A stretch of 64,000 nucleotides of DNA. Source: Streptomyces sp. I6. Lineage in GTDB: Bacteria > Actinomycetota > Actinomycetes > Streptomycetales > Streptomycetaceae. The DNA lies in NCBI GenBank assembly GCA_003725745.1, contig RHDP01000001.1, forward strand, positions 3,363,001 to 3,427,000, read 5' to 3'. A model generated the notes under the pieces. It had not been told where the DNA came from. It did not search any database and was given only the letters and a program-made list of their open reading frames with translations. Each line of letters starts with the position of its first letter. The first letter of the stretch is position 1. A program made the position numbers and the translations under genes. Below, in pieces: positions 8,846-16,916 of the stretch.

Positions 8846-11593
8846 TCAGCCTTCCGGTCCTCCCAGCCAGCCACCGCCGTTCCCGCTTCCCTGCGATCCG
8901 TTGGCGCCCCCGTTGCCGCTGCCGCTGCCGCCTGTCGGCGGTGATGGGCTGGTGGTCACACCGCCGTCCGTGGCGCCGCCGTCCGTGGCGCCCGTGTCGG
9001 TCCCGCCGTTGGTCGGATCGCCGTCCTGACCGGCGGTCGGGTCGCAGGTCCAGTCGAACCGGCTGCAGGACTCCGAGGGCTTCGGGGTCTCCGACGGCGT
9101 CTCCGAGGGAGTCTCCGACGGCGTCTCCGACGGGGTCTCCGACGGCGCCTGGGACGACGGCGTCGGCTCGGGGCTGCTGAGACCGCCGCCGTACACGGCT
9201 TCGGCACCGAGGGGCTCGGGCTCGGTGAAGCGCTCGACCTCGGTGCCCTTGAGCGCCTGCTCCATATAGTCGTGCCAGATCTCGGACGGGAACGACGAAC
9301 CGTGGATCTTCTGCTGACCGCCCGTTCCGAACATCTCCAGGAACTTCCGGTTCTTGTTCTCCGCGTTGTCGTCCATCCGGTACATGTCGATGGCGGTCGC
9401 CAGCTGGGGCGTGTAGCCGACGAACCAGGCCGACTTGTTGCCGTCCGTGGTACCGGTCTTGCCGGCGACGTCGCGGCCCGGGAGGCGGGCGTTCCGGCCC
9501 GTGCCCTCGGGGTCCTCGACGACGTCCCTCAGCACGTCGGTGATGTTGCTGGACACCGCCGAGGAGAACTTCCGCTCCGACTTGTCCTCGTGCTCGAAGA
9601 TCGCCTGGCCGGCATGCTCCACCTTCGTCACCGAGTACGGCTCCCGCTGCTCCCCGTCGGCGGCGAAGGTGGCGTAGGCGCCGGCCATCCGGATCGCACT
9701 GGGGTCGGAGATGCCGATCGAGAAGGACGGGACGTCGGCCTCGATCAGCGAGTCCTCGCGCAGACCGGCGTCCAGCGCCGCCTGGCGCACCTTGTCGACG
9801 CCGACGTCCATGCCCAGCTGGACGAAGGGCGAGTTGGCGGAGTGGATCATCGCTTCGCGCAGGCTGATGTTCCGGTAGGACTCGTCACCGTCGTTGCGCT
9901 GGAGCCACTCCTCGCCCTTCTCGTTCCGCCAGACACTGCCGTCGTACTTCTTGATCTTGAGCTTGTTGAGGCCGTTGTACCGGCTCTTGTCCGGGTCGAC
10001 GATCCGGCGTTCCTCCGGGCCCTGGACGGGCCCGGAGTTCGGGTCGCGCACACCGTCCCGCATCGCCGCGGCGAGCACGAACGGCTTGAAGGTCGAGCCG
10101 ACCTGGGCACCGGTCTTGTCCGCGTTGTTGGTGAAGTGCTTCGTCGCGTCCTCGCCGCCGTAGATGGCGACGATCGCTCCGGTCTTGGGGTTCACCGAGG
10201 CGCCGCCGAACTGGACGTGGGTGTCCGTCTCGGGGCGCTTCTCCGCGTCGATGTGCTTGTTGCGGACGTCCTCGACGGCCTTGGTCAGCTTCTCGACCTT
10301 CTTCCTGTCGAAGGTCGTGTGGATCTCGTAGCCGCCCTTGGCGAGATGCTCGGCGGTGATGCCCCGGTCGTTGTTGTTGATGAAGTAGGCCTTGGCAAGG
10401 TCGACCAGGTATCCGGTCTGACCGCTGAGCTGCGCGTTCTTCTTCGGCTTGTCGGGCATCGGGAACGTCGCGACGGCCTTCGCGTGCTCCTCGGCGGTCA
10501 GGTGCCCGTCCTTGCGCATCTCGCCCAGGATCCACGTCCAGCGCTTCGTGGCGCGCTCGGTGTTGGCCTTCGGGGTGGCCCTGGAGTCGATCTCCGTCGC
10601 ACCGGCCGGGTCGTAGTACGTCGCGCCCTTGAGGAGCGAGGCGAGGAAGGCGCACTGGCTCGCGGTGAGCTCCTTGGCGTTCACACCGTAGTAGGTGCGG
10701 GCGGCGGCCTGGATGCCGTAGGCGCCGCGCCCGTAGTACGACGTGTTGAGGTAGCCCTCCATGATCTTCGGCTTCTGCAGCTCGGTGCCGACCTTCATGG
10801 AGATGAAGAGTTCCTTGACCTTGCGGTTCAGGGTCTGCGACTGGTCGCCGAGCATGGCGTTCTTCACGAACTGCTGCGTGATGGTCGAGCCGCCCTGGGT
10901 CTGGCCGCCCTTGGCCATGTTGACCACGGCTCGCGCGATGCCCGCCGGATCGATGCCCTTGTCGGTCTGGAACGTCTTGTTCTCAGCCGAGATCACCGCG
11001 TTCTGCATATGGGTGGGGATGTTGTCGATCGAGACGATCTGACGGTTGACCTCGCCACCGGTGGCGGCCAGCTGCGACCCGTCGGCGTAGTAGTAGACGT
11101 TGTTCTGCGCCTCGGCCGCCTTGTTCTGGTCGGGGATCTCCACCACCGCGTACGCGATGGTGCCGGCGGTCATCAGGCTGCCGAGGAAGGCCAGGCAGAG
11201 GCCGGCCACGAGCTTCCACGACGGCACCCAGCGGCGCCAGCCGTACTTGCCGTGCCTCGGGTAGTCGATCAGCCGCTTCCGGCCGGGGTCCCCGCCCCGG
11301 CCGCGGTCCGGTCCTCCCGGACCGCCGGTGCCGCGCCGGCCGCCACCGTGGCCCCCGGTCCCGGCGCCGCCGGCCTCGGGGGCCCTTCTGCGGCCGCCCC
11401 CGGCACGCTGCGCGGCGCGCCGGGCCGCGGCCCGGCCTTCGTAGGGTCGCTCTTCTCCATGCGCGACGGAGGGAGAGCCGGTGCTTGCGCCCCGGGCTGC
11501 GCGGCGGCCAGTCGGAGACTGCTGGGCGGCGCGCCGGGCCGCGGCACGTCCGCCGCCCTCGGGCTGCGGCGGCTTGCGACGGTGCTCGCTCAT
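8846..11593 (-). CDS. Class A penicillin-binding protein (transglycosylase/transpeptidase)
   Basis: 915 residues. Order: a 130-residue Arg/Gly-rich cytoplasmic leader; one membrane anchor (KLVAGLCLAFLGSLMTAGTIAYAVV); a GT51 transglycosylase domain with AENKTFQTDKGIDP and GGSTITQQFVKN; a transpeptidase domain with the active-site GSTFKPF (SxxK), HSANSPFV (SxN) and AGKTGTT (KTG); then a Ser/Thr/Pro/Gly-rich tail with about five copies of SETP near residue 830. It polymerises and cross-links peptidoglycan outside the membrane. ATG 11593 was chosen because the earlier in-frame starts add a non-family segment. Orthologue position SCO3901 in S. coelicolor. Confidence 0.93.
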   Translation of the reverse strand: MSEHRRKPPQPEGGGRAAARRAAQQSPTGRRAARGASTGSPSVAHGEERPYEGRAAARRAAQRAGGGRRRAPEAGGAGTGGHGGGRRGTGGPGGPDRGRGGDPGRKRLIDYPRHGKYGWRRWVPSWKLVAGLCLAFLGSLMTAGTIAYAVVEIPDQNKAAEAQNNVYYYADGSQLAATGGEVNRQIVSIDNIPTHMQNAVISAENKTFQTDKGIDPAGIARAVVNMAKGGQTQGGSTITQQFVKNAMLGDQSQTLNRKVKELFISMKVGTELQKPKIMEGYLNTSYYGRGAYGIQAAARTYYGVNAKELTASQCAFLASLLKGATYYDPAGATEIDSRATPKANTERATKRWTWILGEMRKDGHLTAEEHAKAVATFPMPDKPKKNAQLSGQTGYLVDLAKAYFINNNDRGITAEHLAKGGYEIHTTFDRKKVEKLTKAVEDVRNKHIDAEKRPETDTHVQFGGASVNPKTGAIVAIYGGEDATKHFTNNADKTGAQVGSTFKPFVLAAAMRDGVRDPNSGPVQGPEERRIVDPDKSRYNGLNKLKIKKYDGSVWRNEKGEEWLQRNDGDESYRNISLREAMIHSANSPFVQLGMDVGVDKVRQAALDAGLREDSLIEADVPSFSIGISDPSAIRMAGAYATFAADGEQREPYSVTKVEHAGQAIFEHEDKSERKFSSAVSSNITDVLRDVVEDPEGTGRNARLPGRDVAGKTGTTDGNKSAWFVGYTPQLATAIDMYRMDDNAENKNRKFLEMFGTGGQQKIHGSSFPSEIWHDYMEQALKGTEVERFTEPEPLGAEAVYGGGLSSPEPTPSSQAPSETPSETPSETPSETPSETPKPSESCSRFDWTCDPTAGQDGDPTNGGTDTGATDGGATDGGVTTSPSPPTGGSGSGNGGANGSQGSGNGGGWLGGPEG

Positions 11594-11953
11594 CGAACGA
11601 CTACTCCTCGAGCAGGCGCGAACGCCTGGAAGCGGCAGTTGAGATCCGGTCCCCCCGACATCAGTACGGAACAGCCCGGCAGAGGGCTCATCCGCAATGC
11701 ATCCAGGGCCAGGACGCCTCCTGGTGTCACACGGTTCCCGGTGGTCTGCATGGCGCACAGACTACGCACGAACAAAAACCCCCAGAGGAATGTTTCACCT
11801 TAAATAAGGCAAGTTGCTTGCCATGAATTGACGATGTGACGCCGGTCACAGATGCCTCTCTTGTCGCAACAGAATCGTCGCTCTATCGTCTTGATGTATC
11901 GAGTCGATACATCAGCACGGCATAAGCATCCCGGAAGACAGAGGAGGCGATCG
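11594..11953. promoter_or_regulatory. Divergent promoter region of the PBP and padR-like genes
   Basis: 360 bases without a gene. The stretch 11791-11820 is unusually AT-rich for this genome (TTAAATAAGG) and contains a perfect inverted repeat GGCAAG-TTG-CTTGCC at 11808-11822; it probably holds the leftward PBP promoter. The PadR operator candidate is at 11892-11914. Confidence 0.5.
11892..11914. promoter_or_regulatory. Putative PadR operator
   Basis: A 23-base perfect palindrome with one central base: arms TGATGTATCGA and TCGATACATCA. It lies 39 bases before the PadR-family start and has the ATGTAT...ATACAT core typical of PadR operators, which suggests autoregulation. Confidence 0.75.
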
Positions 11954-12673
11954 ATGAGCCGACGTTCCGGCATCCTCGAATTCGCGGTCCTCGGTCTGCT
12001 CCGTGAGGCCCCCATGCACGGGTACGAGCTGCGCAAACGGCTCAACACCTCGTTGGGCATCTTCCGGGCCTTCAGTTACGGGACCCTCTACCCCTGCCTC
12101 AAGACGCTGGTCGCCAACGGCTGGCTGATCGAGGAGCCGGGCAGCGCTCCCGAGGACGCTCTCGCCGCCTCTCTCGCGGGGCGCCGGGCCAAGATCGTCT
12201 ACCGGTTGACGGCGGAAGGTAAGGAGCACTTCGAGGAGTTGCTCTCCCACACCGGCCCCGACACCTGGGAGGACGAGCACTTCGCGGCCCGCTTCGCCTT
12301 CTTCGGCCAGACGGAGCGCGAGGTGCGGATGCGGGTGCTGGAGGGCCGGCGCAGCCGGCTCGAGGAGCGTCTGGAGAAGATGCGCGCCTCCCTCGCCCGC
12401 ACACGCGAGCGCCTCGACGACTACACGCTGGAGCTTCAACGGCACGGCATGGAATCCGTCGAGCGCGAGGTGCGCTGGCTGAACGAACTCATCGAGAGCG
12501 AGCGGGCGGGGCGGGACCAGCGACGGTCCATGGCCACCGGGGAAGCCGCTCGGCAGGACAACGCATCCGGAGAGTCGGGCGGCCCGCCACGGCGCCGGGA
12601 CGAAGCGTCCCGCGGAGGCGCCGCCTCGCGGCACCCCGACGCGCCGGATCCGTCCGAAGACACCACCAACTGA
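11954..12673 (+). CDS. PadR family transcriptional regulator
   Basis: 239 residues. An N-terminal winged helix ([23 protein letters not shown] and [17 protein letters not shown]) is followed by a charged coiled-coil C-terminal part ([27 protein letters not shown]) and a disordered Gly/Asp/Ser tail. PadR proteins usually repress their own gene and a neighbour, with release by a small ligand. A GAGGAGG-type site precedes ATG 11954. The inositol-1-phosphate synthase gene starts 52 bases downstream in the same direction, so joint control through the operator at 11892 is plausible. Confidence 0.9.
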   Translation: MSRRSGILEFAVLGLLREAPMHGYELRKRLNTSLGIFRAFSYGTLYPCLKTLVANGWLIEEPGSAPEDALAASLAGRRAKIVYRLTAEGKEHFEELLSHTGPDTWEDEHFAARFAFFGQTEREVRMRVLEGRRSRLEERLEKMRASLARTRERLDDYTLELQRHGMESVEREVRWLNELIESERAGRDQRRSMATGEAARQDNASGESGGPPRRRDEASRGGAASRHPDAPDPSEDTTN

Positions 12674-12697
12674 GACCCCGCTCCGAAGCAGGGTCTC
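12672..12697 (+). terminator. Hairpin between the padR-like gene and ino1
   Basis: GAGACCC (12672-12678) pairs with GGGTCTC (12691-12697), with a further three-base inner stem. It overlaps the PadR stop codon and could act as a partial terminator or processing site before ino1. Confidence 0.45.
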
Positions 12698-12725
12698 GCA
12701 CGAGAACACACAGGGAGCAACCGGA

Positions 12726-13808
12726 ATGGGTTCGGTTCGCGTAGCCATCGTCGGCGTGGGCAACTGCGCCGCCTCGCTGGTGCAGGGCGTCGAGTACTAC
12801 AAGGACGCAGACCCGGGCAGCAAGGTGCCGGGTCTGATGCACGTCCAGTTCGGCGACTACCACGTCCGTGACGTCGAGTTCGTCGCCGCCTTCGATGTCG
12901 ACGCGAAGAAGGTCGGCCTCGACCTCGCGGACGCCATCGGTGCCAGTGAGAACAACACCATCAAGATCTGCGATGTGCCGTCCACCGGCGTGACCGTCCA
13001 GCGCGGTCACACCCTCGACGGTCTCGGCAAGTACTACCGCGAGACCATCGAGGAGTCCGCCGAGGCCCCGGTCGACATCGTCCAGGTCCTCAAGGACAAG
13101 CAGGTCGACGTTCTCGTCTGCTACCTGCCGGTCGGTTCCGAGGAGGCCGCCAAGTTCTACGCCCAGTGCGCCATCGACGCCAAGGTCGCCTTCGTCAACG
13201 CCCTCCCGGTGTTCATCGCGGGCACCAAGGAGTGGGCCGACAAGTTCACCGCCGCCGGTGTGCCGATCGTCGGTGACGACATCAAGTCGCAGGTGGGTGC
13301 CACCATCACGCACCGCGTGATGGCGAAGCTCTTCGAGGACCGGGGCGTCATCCTGGACCGCACGATGCAGCTGAACGTCGGCGGCAACATGGACTTCAAG
13401 AACATGCTCGAGCGCGAGCGCCTGGAATCCAAGAAGATCTCCAAGACGCAGGCCGTCACCTCGCAGATCCCCGACCGTGAGCTCGGCGAGAAGAACGTCC
13501 ACATCGGCCCGTCCGACTATGTCGCCTGGCTGGACGACCGCAAGTGGGCCTACGTGCGCCTGGAGGGCCGCGCCTTCGGTGACGTCCCGCTGAACCTGGA
13601 GTACAAGCTCGAGGTCTGGGACTCCCCGAACTCGGCCGGGGTCATCATCGACGCACTGCGTGCCGCGAAGATCGCCAAGGACCGCGGTATCGGCGGGCCG
13701 ATCCTCTCCGCGTCCTCCTACTTCATGAAGTCCCCGCCGGTCCAGTACTTCGACGACGAGGCCCGCGCCAACGTCGAGAAGTTCATCAAGGGCGAGGTCG
13801 AGCGCTAA
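12726..13808 (+). CDS. ino1: Inositol-3-phosphate synthase
   Basis: 360 residues, the compact actinobacterial form. The N-terminal Rossmann motif is [13 protein letters not shown]; later segments [24 protein letters not shown] and [12 protein letters not shown] carry the conserved lysine and asparagine residues of the active site. It converts glucose-6-phosphate to inositol-3-phosphate, the precursor of mycothiol and phosphatidylinositol in actinomycetes. AGGGAG precedes the ATG. A clear terminator follows at 13850-13882. Confidence 0.95.
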   Translation: MGSVRVAIVGVGNCAASLVQGVEYYKDADPGSKVPGLMHVQFGDYHVRDVEFVAAFDVDAKKVGLDLADAIGASENNTIKICDVPSTGVTVQRGHTLDGLGKYYRETIEESAEAPVDIVQVLKDKQVDVLVCYLPVGSEEAAKFYAQCAIDAKVAFVNALPVFIAGTKEWADKFTAAGVPIVGDDIKSQVGATITHRVMAKLFEDRGVILDRTMQLNVGGNMDFKNMLERERLESKKISKTQAVTSQIPDRELGEKNVHIGPSDYVAWLDDRKWAYVRLEGRAFGDVPLNLEYKLEVWDSPNSAGVIIDALRAAKIAKDRGIGGPILSASSYFMKSPPVQYFDDEARANVEKFIKGEVER

Positions 13809-13849
13809 TCCGGCACGGGATCGCGCGTTCCGCGTTCCTCTGTCCCGTC

Positions 13850-13882
13850 GAGAGTCCCCGTGGCACCTGCCCGGGGACTCTC
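13850..13882 (+). terminator. Terminator of ino1
   Basis: GAGAGTCCCCG (13850-13860) pairs perfectly with CGGGGACTCTC (13872-13882), followed by TTCAT. Confidence 0.8.
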
Positions 13883-13904
13883 TTCATATGTGACGCTTGC
13901 CCAC

Positions 13905-15188
13905 ATGCCCGTCGTACGTGATCTGCGCGTACTCCTGCGCCTGACGAACTTCCGCCGTCTGCTCGCCGTGCGGCTGCTGTCGCAGTCGGCCGACGGCGTG
14001 TACCAGGTCGCGCTCGCCACGTACATCGTGTTCTCCCCGGAGAGACAGGCCACCGCGGGCGCCATCGCGGCCGCGATGGCGGTACTGCTCCTGCCCTACT
14101 CCCTCATCGGCCCGTTCGCCGGAGTACTCCTGGACCGATGGCCGCGCCGGCAGGTCTTTCTCCACGGAAACCTCCTACGAGCAGCCCTGGCCGGCTGCAC
14201 GGCCATGCTGATGCTGGCGACCGTCCCCGACTGGCTCTTCTACGCTTCAGCGCTCTGTGTCACGGCGGTCAACCGCTTTGTGCTGGCCGGGCTCTCAGCG
14301 GCACTTCCGCGGGTCGTCGACGAACAGCGGCTCGTCATGGCCAACTCCCTCTCACCGACCGCGGGCACCATCGCGGCCACCATCGGCGGCGGCCTTGCCT
14401 TCGCCGTGCGCATCGCCGCTTCCGACTCGGACGTGGTCGTCGTGCTCCTCGGCGCAGCGCTCTATCTCTGTGCGGCTCTGGCATCGCTTCGCATGAGCCG
14501 GGAGCTACTCGGCCCGGAGCCTGAGTTGATGCAGCCACGTCTGGCCGCTGCCCTGGCCTCGACCGCCCGCGGCCTCGTCAGCGGACTACGCCATCTGGCA
14601 GAACGGCGCTCCGCTGCTCGCGCGCTGGCCGCCATGACCATGCTGCGTTTCTGCTACGGCGCATTGACCGTGATGGTTCTCATGCTCTCCCGCTATACCT
14701 GGTCCGCGACGGAGTCCGAGGGACTGAGGCTTCTCGCCTTGGCCGTGGCTCTCTCCGGTGCCGGATTCTTCGCCGCCGCGGCCGTCACCCCGTGGGCAGT
14801 CGGCCGGGTCGGCCGGTACGGCTGGATGGCGTCCCTCGCAGGCGCCGGGAGCATTCTGGAACCGGCCCTGGGCCTGACCTTCGCTCCGGCGCCGGTCCTC
14901 ATGGCGGCATTCGCTCTCGGGCTCGTCACCCAAGGGTCGAAGATCGTGACCGACACGGTCGTGCAGACCTCCGTCGATGACGGGTTCCGAGGCCGGGTCT
15001 TCTCTCTCTACGACATGCTCTTCAACGTTTCCTTCGTGGGCGCCGCCGGCGTGACCGCGGTGATGCTCCCGCCGGACGGGCGATCCGTTCCGCTGGTCGC
15101 CCTACTGGCAGCGCTCTACGCACTGAGCGCCGTGGCGCTCCTGCGCTGGCGCCGCACCGAGGGGGAGCTGATGAAAGGGGACGGGTGA
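13905..15188 (+). CDS. Major facilitator superfamily transporter
   Basis: 427 residues with about 12 hydrophobic segments and an MFS loop 2-3 motif (GPFAGVLLDRWPRRQVFLHGN). It resembles the Streptomyces exporters encoded beside the CCA-adding enzyme gene. Substrate unknown. ATG 13905 is preferred; an in-frame GTG at 13890 is possible, and neither has a strong ribosome-binding site. It converges on the CCA-adding enzyme gene across two parS palindromes. Confidence 0.82.
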   Translation: MPVVRDLRVLLRLTNFRRLLAVRLLSQSADGVYQVALATYIVFSPERQATAGAIAAAMAVLLLPYSLIGPFAGVLLDRWPRRQVFLHGNLLRAALAGCTAMLMLATVPDWLFYASALCVTAVNRFVLAGLSAALPRVVDEQRLVMANSLSPTAGTIAATIGGGLAFAVRIAASDSDVVVVLLGAALYLCAALASLRMSRELLGPEPELMQPRLAAALASTARGLVSGLRHLAERRSAARALAAMTMLRFCYGALTVMVLMLSRYTWSATESEGLRLLALAVALSGAGFFAAAAVTPWAVGRVGRYGWMASLAGAGSILEPALGLTFAPAPVLMAAFALGLVTQGSKIVTDTVVQTSVDDGFRGRVFSLYDMLFNVSFVGAAGVTAVMLPPDGRSVPLVALLAALYALSAVALLRWRRTEGELMKGDG

Positions 15189-15189
15189 T

Positions 15190-15203
15190 GTTTCACGTGA
15201 AAC
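15190..15203. promoter_or_regulatory. parS site 2
   Basis: Perfect GTTTCACGTGAAAC, centred in a longer perfect palindrome (15183-15210, arms GGGTGATG and CATCACCC). It starts two bases after the MFS stop. Confidence 0.9.
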
Positions 15204-15235
15204 ATCACCCGTCGACCCTCGAAGCAGGGGGGCAT

Positions 15236-15249
15236 GTTTCACGTGAAAC
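15236..15249. promoter_or_regulatory. parS site 3
   Basis: Perfect GTTTCACGTGAAAC, 46 bases from site 2 and likewise extended to a 28-base palindrome (15229-15256, arms GGGGCATG and CATGCCCC). The two together could also serve as terminators for the convergent flanking genes. Confidence 0.9.
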
Positions 15250-15265
15250 ATGCCCCGCTTCACGG

Positions 15266-16732
15266 TCAGCCCTGAGTGGCCCACCACTCCTTCAGTGCCG
15301 CCACCGCGTCGCCCCGCTCCATCGGTCCGTTCTCGAGTCGCAACTCCAGCAGGAACGCGTACGCCTTGCCGATGACGGGCCCGGGACCGGTCCCCAGGAT
15401 CTCCATGATCTGGTTGCCGTCCAGGTCCGGCCTGATCGCGTCCAACTGCTCCCGTTCCTGAAGCTGAGCGATACGCTGCTCCAGCTCGTCGTAGGTACGG
15501 GAGAGAGCGCTCGCCTTCTTCTTGTTGCGCGTGGTGCAGTCGGAGCGGGTCAGCTTGTGCAAGCGCTCAAGCAGCGGCCCGGCGTCCCTTACATAGCGGC
15601 GCACAGCCGAGTCGGTCCACTCGCCGGTGCCGTACCCATGGAAGCGCAGATGCAGTTCCACAAGCCGGGCAATGTCCTTGACCTGGTCGTTCGAGTACTT
15701 GAGCGCCGTGAGACGCTTCTTGGTCATCTTGGCGCCCACCACTTCGTGATGGTGGAACGAAACGCGGCCGTCCGGTTCGAAGCGCCGGGTCCTCGGCTTA
15801 CCGATGTCGTGGAGGAGCGCCGCGAGCCGCAGGACGAGGTCCGGCCCGTCCTCCTCGAGCGCGATGGCCTGTTCCAGCACGATCAGTGAGTGCTCGTAGA
15901 CGTCCTTGTGCCGGTGGTGCTCGTCACTCTCCAGCCGCAGCGCCGGCAGCTCCGGGAGGAAGCGACCGGTGAGCCCCGTGTCGACGAGCAGCGCCAGCCC
16001 CTTGCGGGGGTTCGGAGCGAGGATCAGCTTGTTGAACTCATCCCGGACCCGCTCGGCCGAAACGATGTCGATACGATCAGCCATCGCCGTCATGGCGGCG
16101 ATGACCTCGGATGCGACCTCGAAGTCGAGCTGTGCGGCGAACCTGGCCGCTCGCAACATGCGCAGCGGATCATCGGAGAACGAGTCCTCCGGGGCCCCAG
16201 GGGTGCGCAGCACCCGCGAGGCAAGGTGCCGCAACCCTCCGTGAGGGTCGATGAACTCCTTCTCCGGGAGTGCGACGGCCATCGCGTTCACCGTGAAGTC
16301 GCGACGGACGAGGTCTTCCTCGATCGAGTCGCCGTAGGAGACCTCAGGCTTCCGTGAGGTCCGGTCGTAGGCCTCGGAACGGTAGGTCGTGATCTCGATC
16401 TGGAAGCGCTGAACGCCGTCCCCGACCCGGCCGTCCTTCTGGCAGCCGACCGTACCGAACGCGATTCCCACATCCCACACGGAGTCCGCCCAGGGGCGGA
16501 CGATCTTCAGAACGTCCTCCGGGCGGGCATCGGTCGTGAAGTCGAGATCGTTGCCGAGCCGGCCGAGCAACGCGTCCCGCACAGAGCCACCGACCAGGGC
16601 CAGACGGAATCCGGCATCCTGGAAACGACGGGCGAGATCATCGGCAACCGGGGACACACGCAGCAGCTCGCTCACGGCACGGCGCTGCGCCTGGCTCAGT
16701 TCGGTGAGGTTGTCTTCGTTGACGTTCGGCAC
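15266..16732 (-). CDS. cca: CCA tRNA nucleotidyltransferase
   Basis: 488 residues from GTG 16732 (496 if ATG 16756 is used). The nucleotidyltransferase head has LALVGGSVRDALLGR and the catalytic DLDFTT acidic pair near residue 75; further on come RRDFTVNAMA and the HD-domain motif LLHDIGKPRTR with HHHEVVGAKM. The enzyme adds CCA to tRNA 3' ends; the tRNA-Ala gene at 52008 indeed lacks an encoded CCA. The start is uncertain because neither candidate has a strong ribosome-binding site. Divergent from the DUF6049 gene. Confidence 0.92.
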   Translation of the reverse strand: MPNVNEDNLTELSQAQRRAVSELLRVSPVADDLARRFQDAGFRLALVGGSVRDALLGRLGNDLDFTTDARPEDVLKIVRPWADSVWDVGIAFGTVGCQKDGRVGDGVQRFQIEITTYRSEAYDRTSRKPEVSYGDSIEEDLVRRDFTVNAMAVALPEKEFIDPHGGLRHLASRVLRTPGAPEDSFSDDPLRMLRAARFAAQLDFEVASEVIAAMTAMADRIDIVSAERVRDEFNKLILAPNPRKGLALLVDTGLTGRFLPELPALRLESDEHHRHKDVYEHSLIVLEQAIALEEDGPDLVLRLAALLHDIGKPRTRRFEPDGRVSFHHHEVVGAKMTKKRLTALKYSNDQVKDIARLVELHLRFHGYGTGEWTDSAVRRYVRDAGPLLERLHKLTRSDCTTRNKKKASALSRTYDELEQRIAQLQEREQLDAIRPDLDGNQIMEILGTGPGPVIGKAYAFLLELRLENGPMERGDAVAALKEWWATQG

Positions 16733-16916
16733 AACAGAAAAGGGTACGTGCACCATGCGGCCCGCGGCTCCCCTGTTTCCCGCAGACCGGCTCCGCGCGC
16801 CTGCACCCCCTTCCGATCATGTGGAGCAGTCCCGAGCACTCCGTCACAGCGCACCTCGTTACCATGCGGGGACGCACCCAGCGAACGGCAAGAGACGACG
16901 AGGGACGGACGAGCGC

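Noticed and set aside
9080-9170. Tandem 12-base repeat as a mobile or regulatory repeat
   Set aside because: It encodes the (SETP) repeats of the PBP tail in frame, so it is a coding repeat.
9272-11803. Very long rightward open frame opposite the PBP gene
   Set aside because: It is the mirror of the PBP coding strand, a common effect of very high G+C third positions. It has no family match or ribosome-binding site, while the PBP reading has all catalytic motifs.
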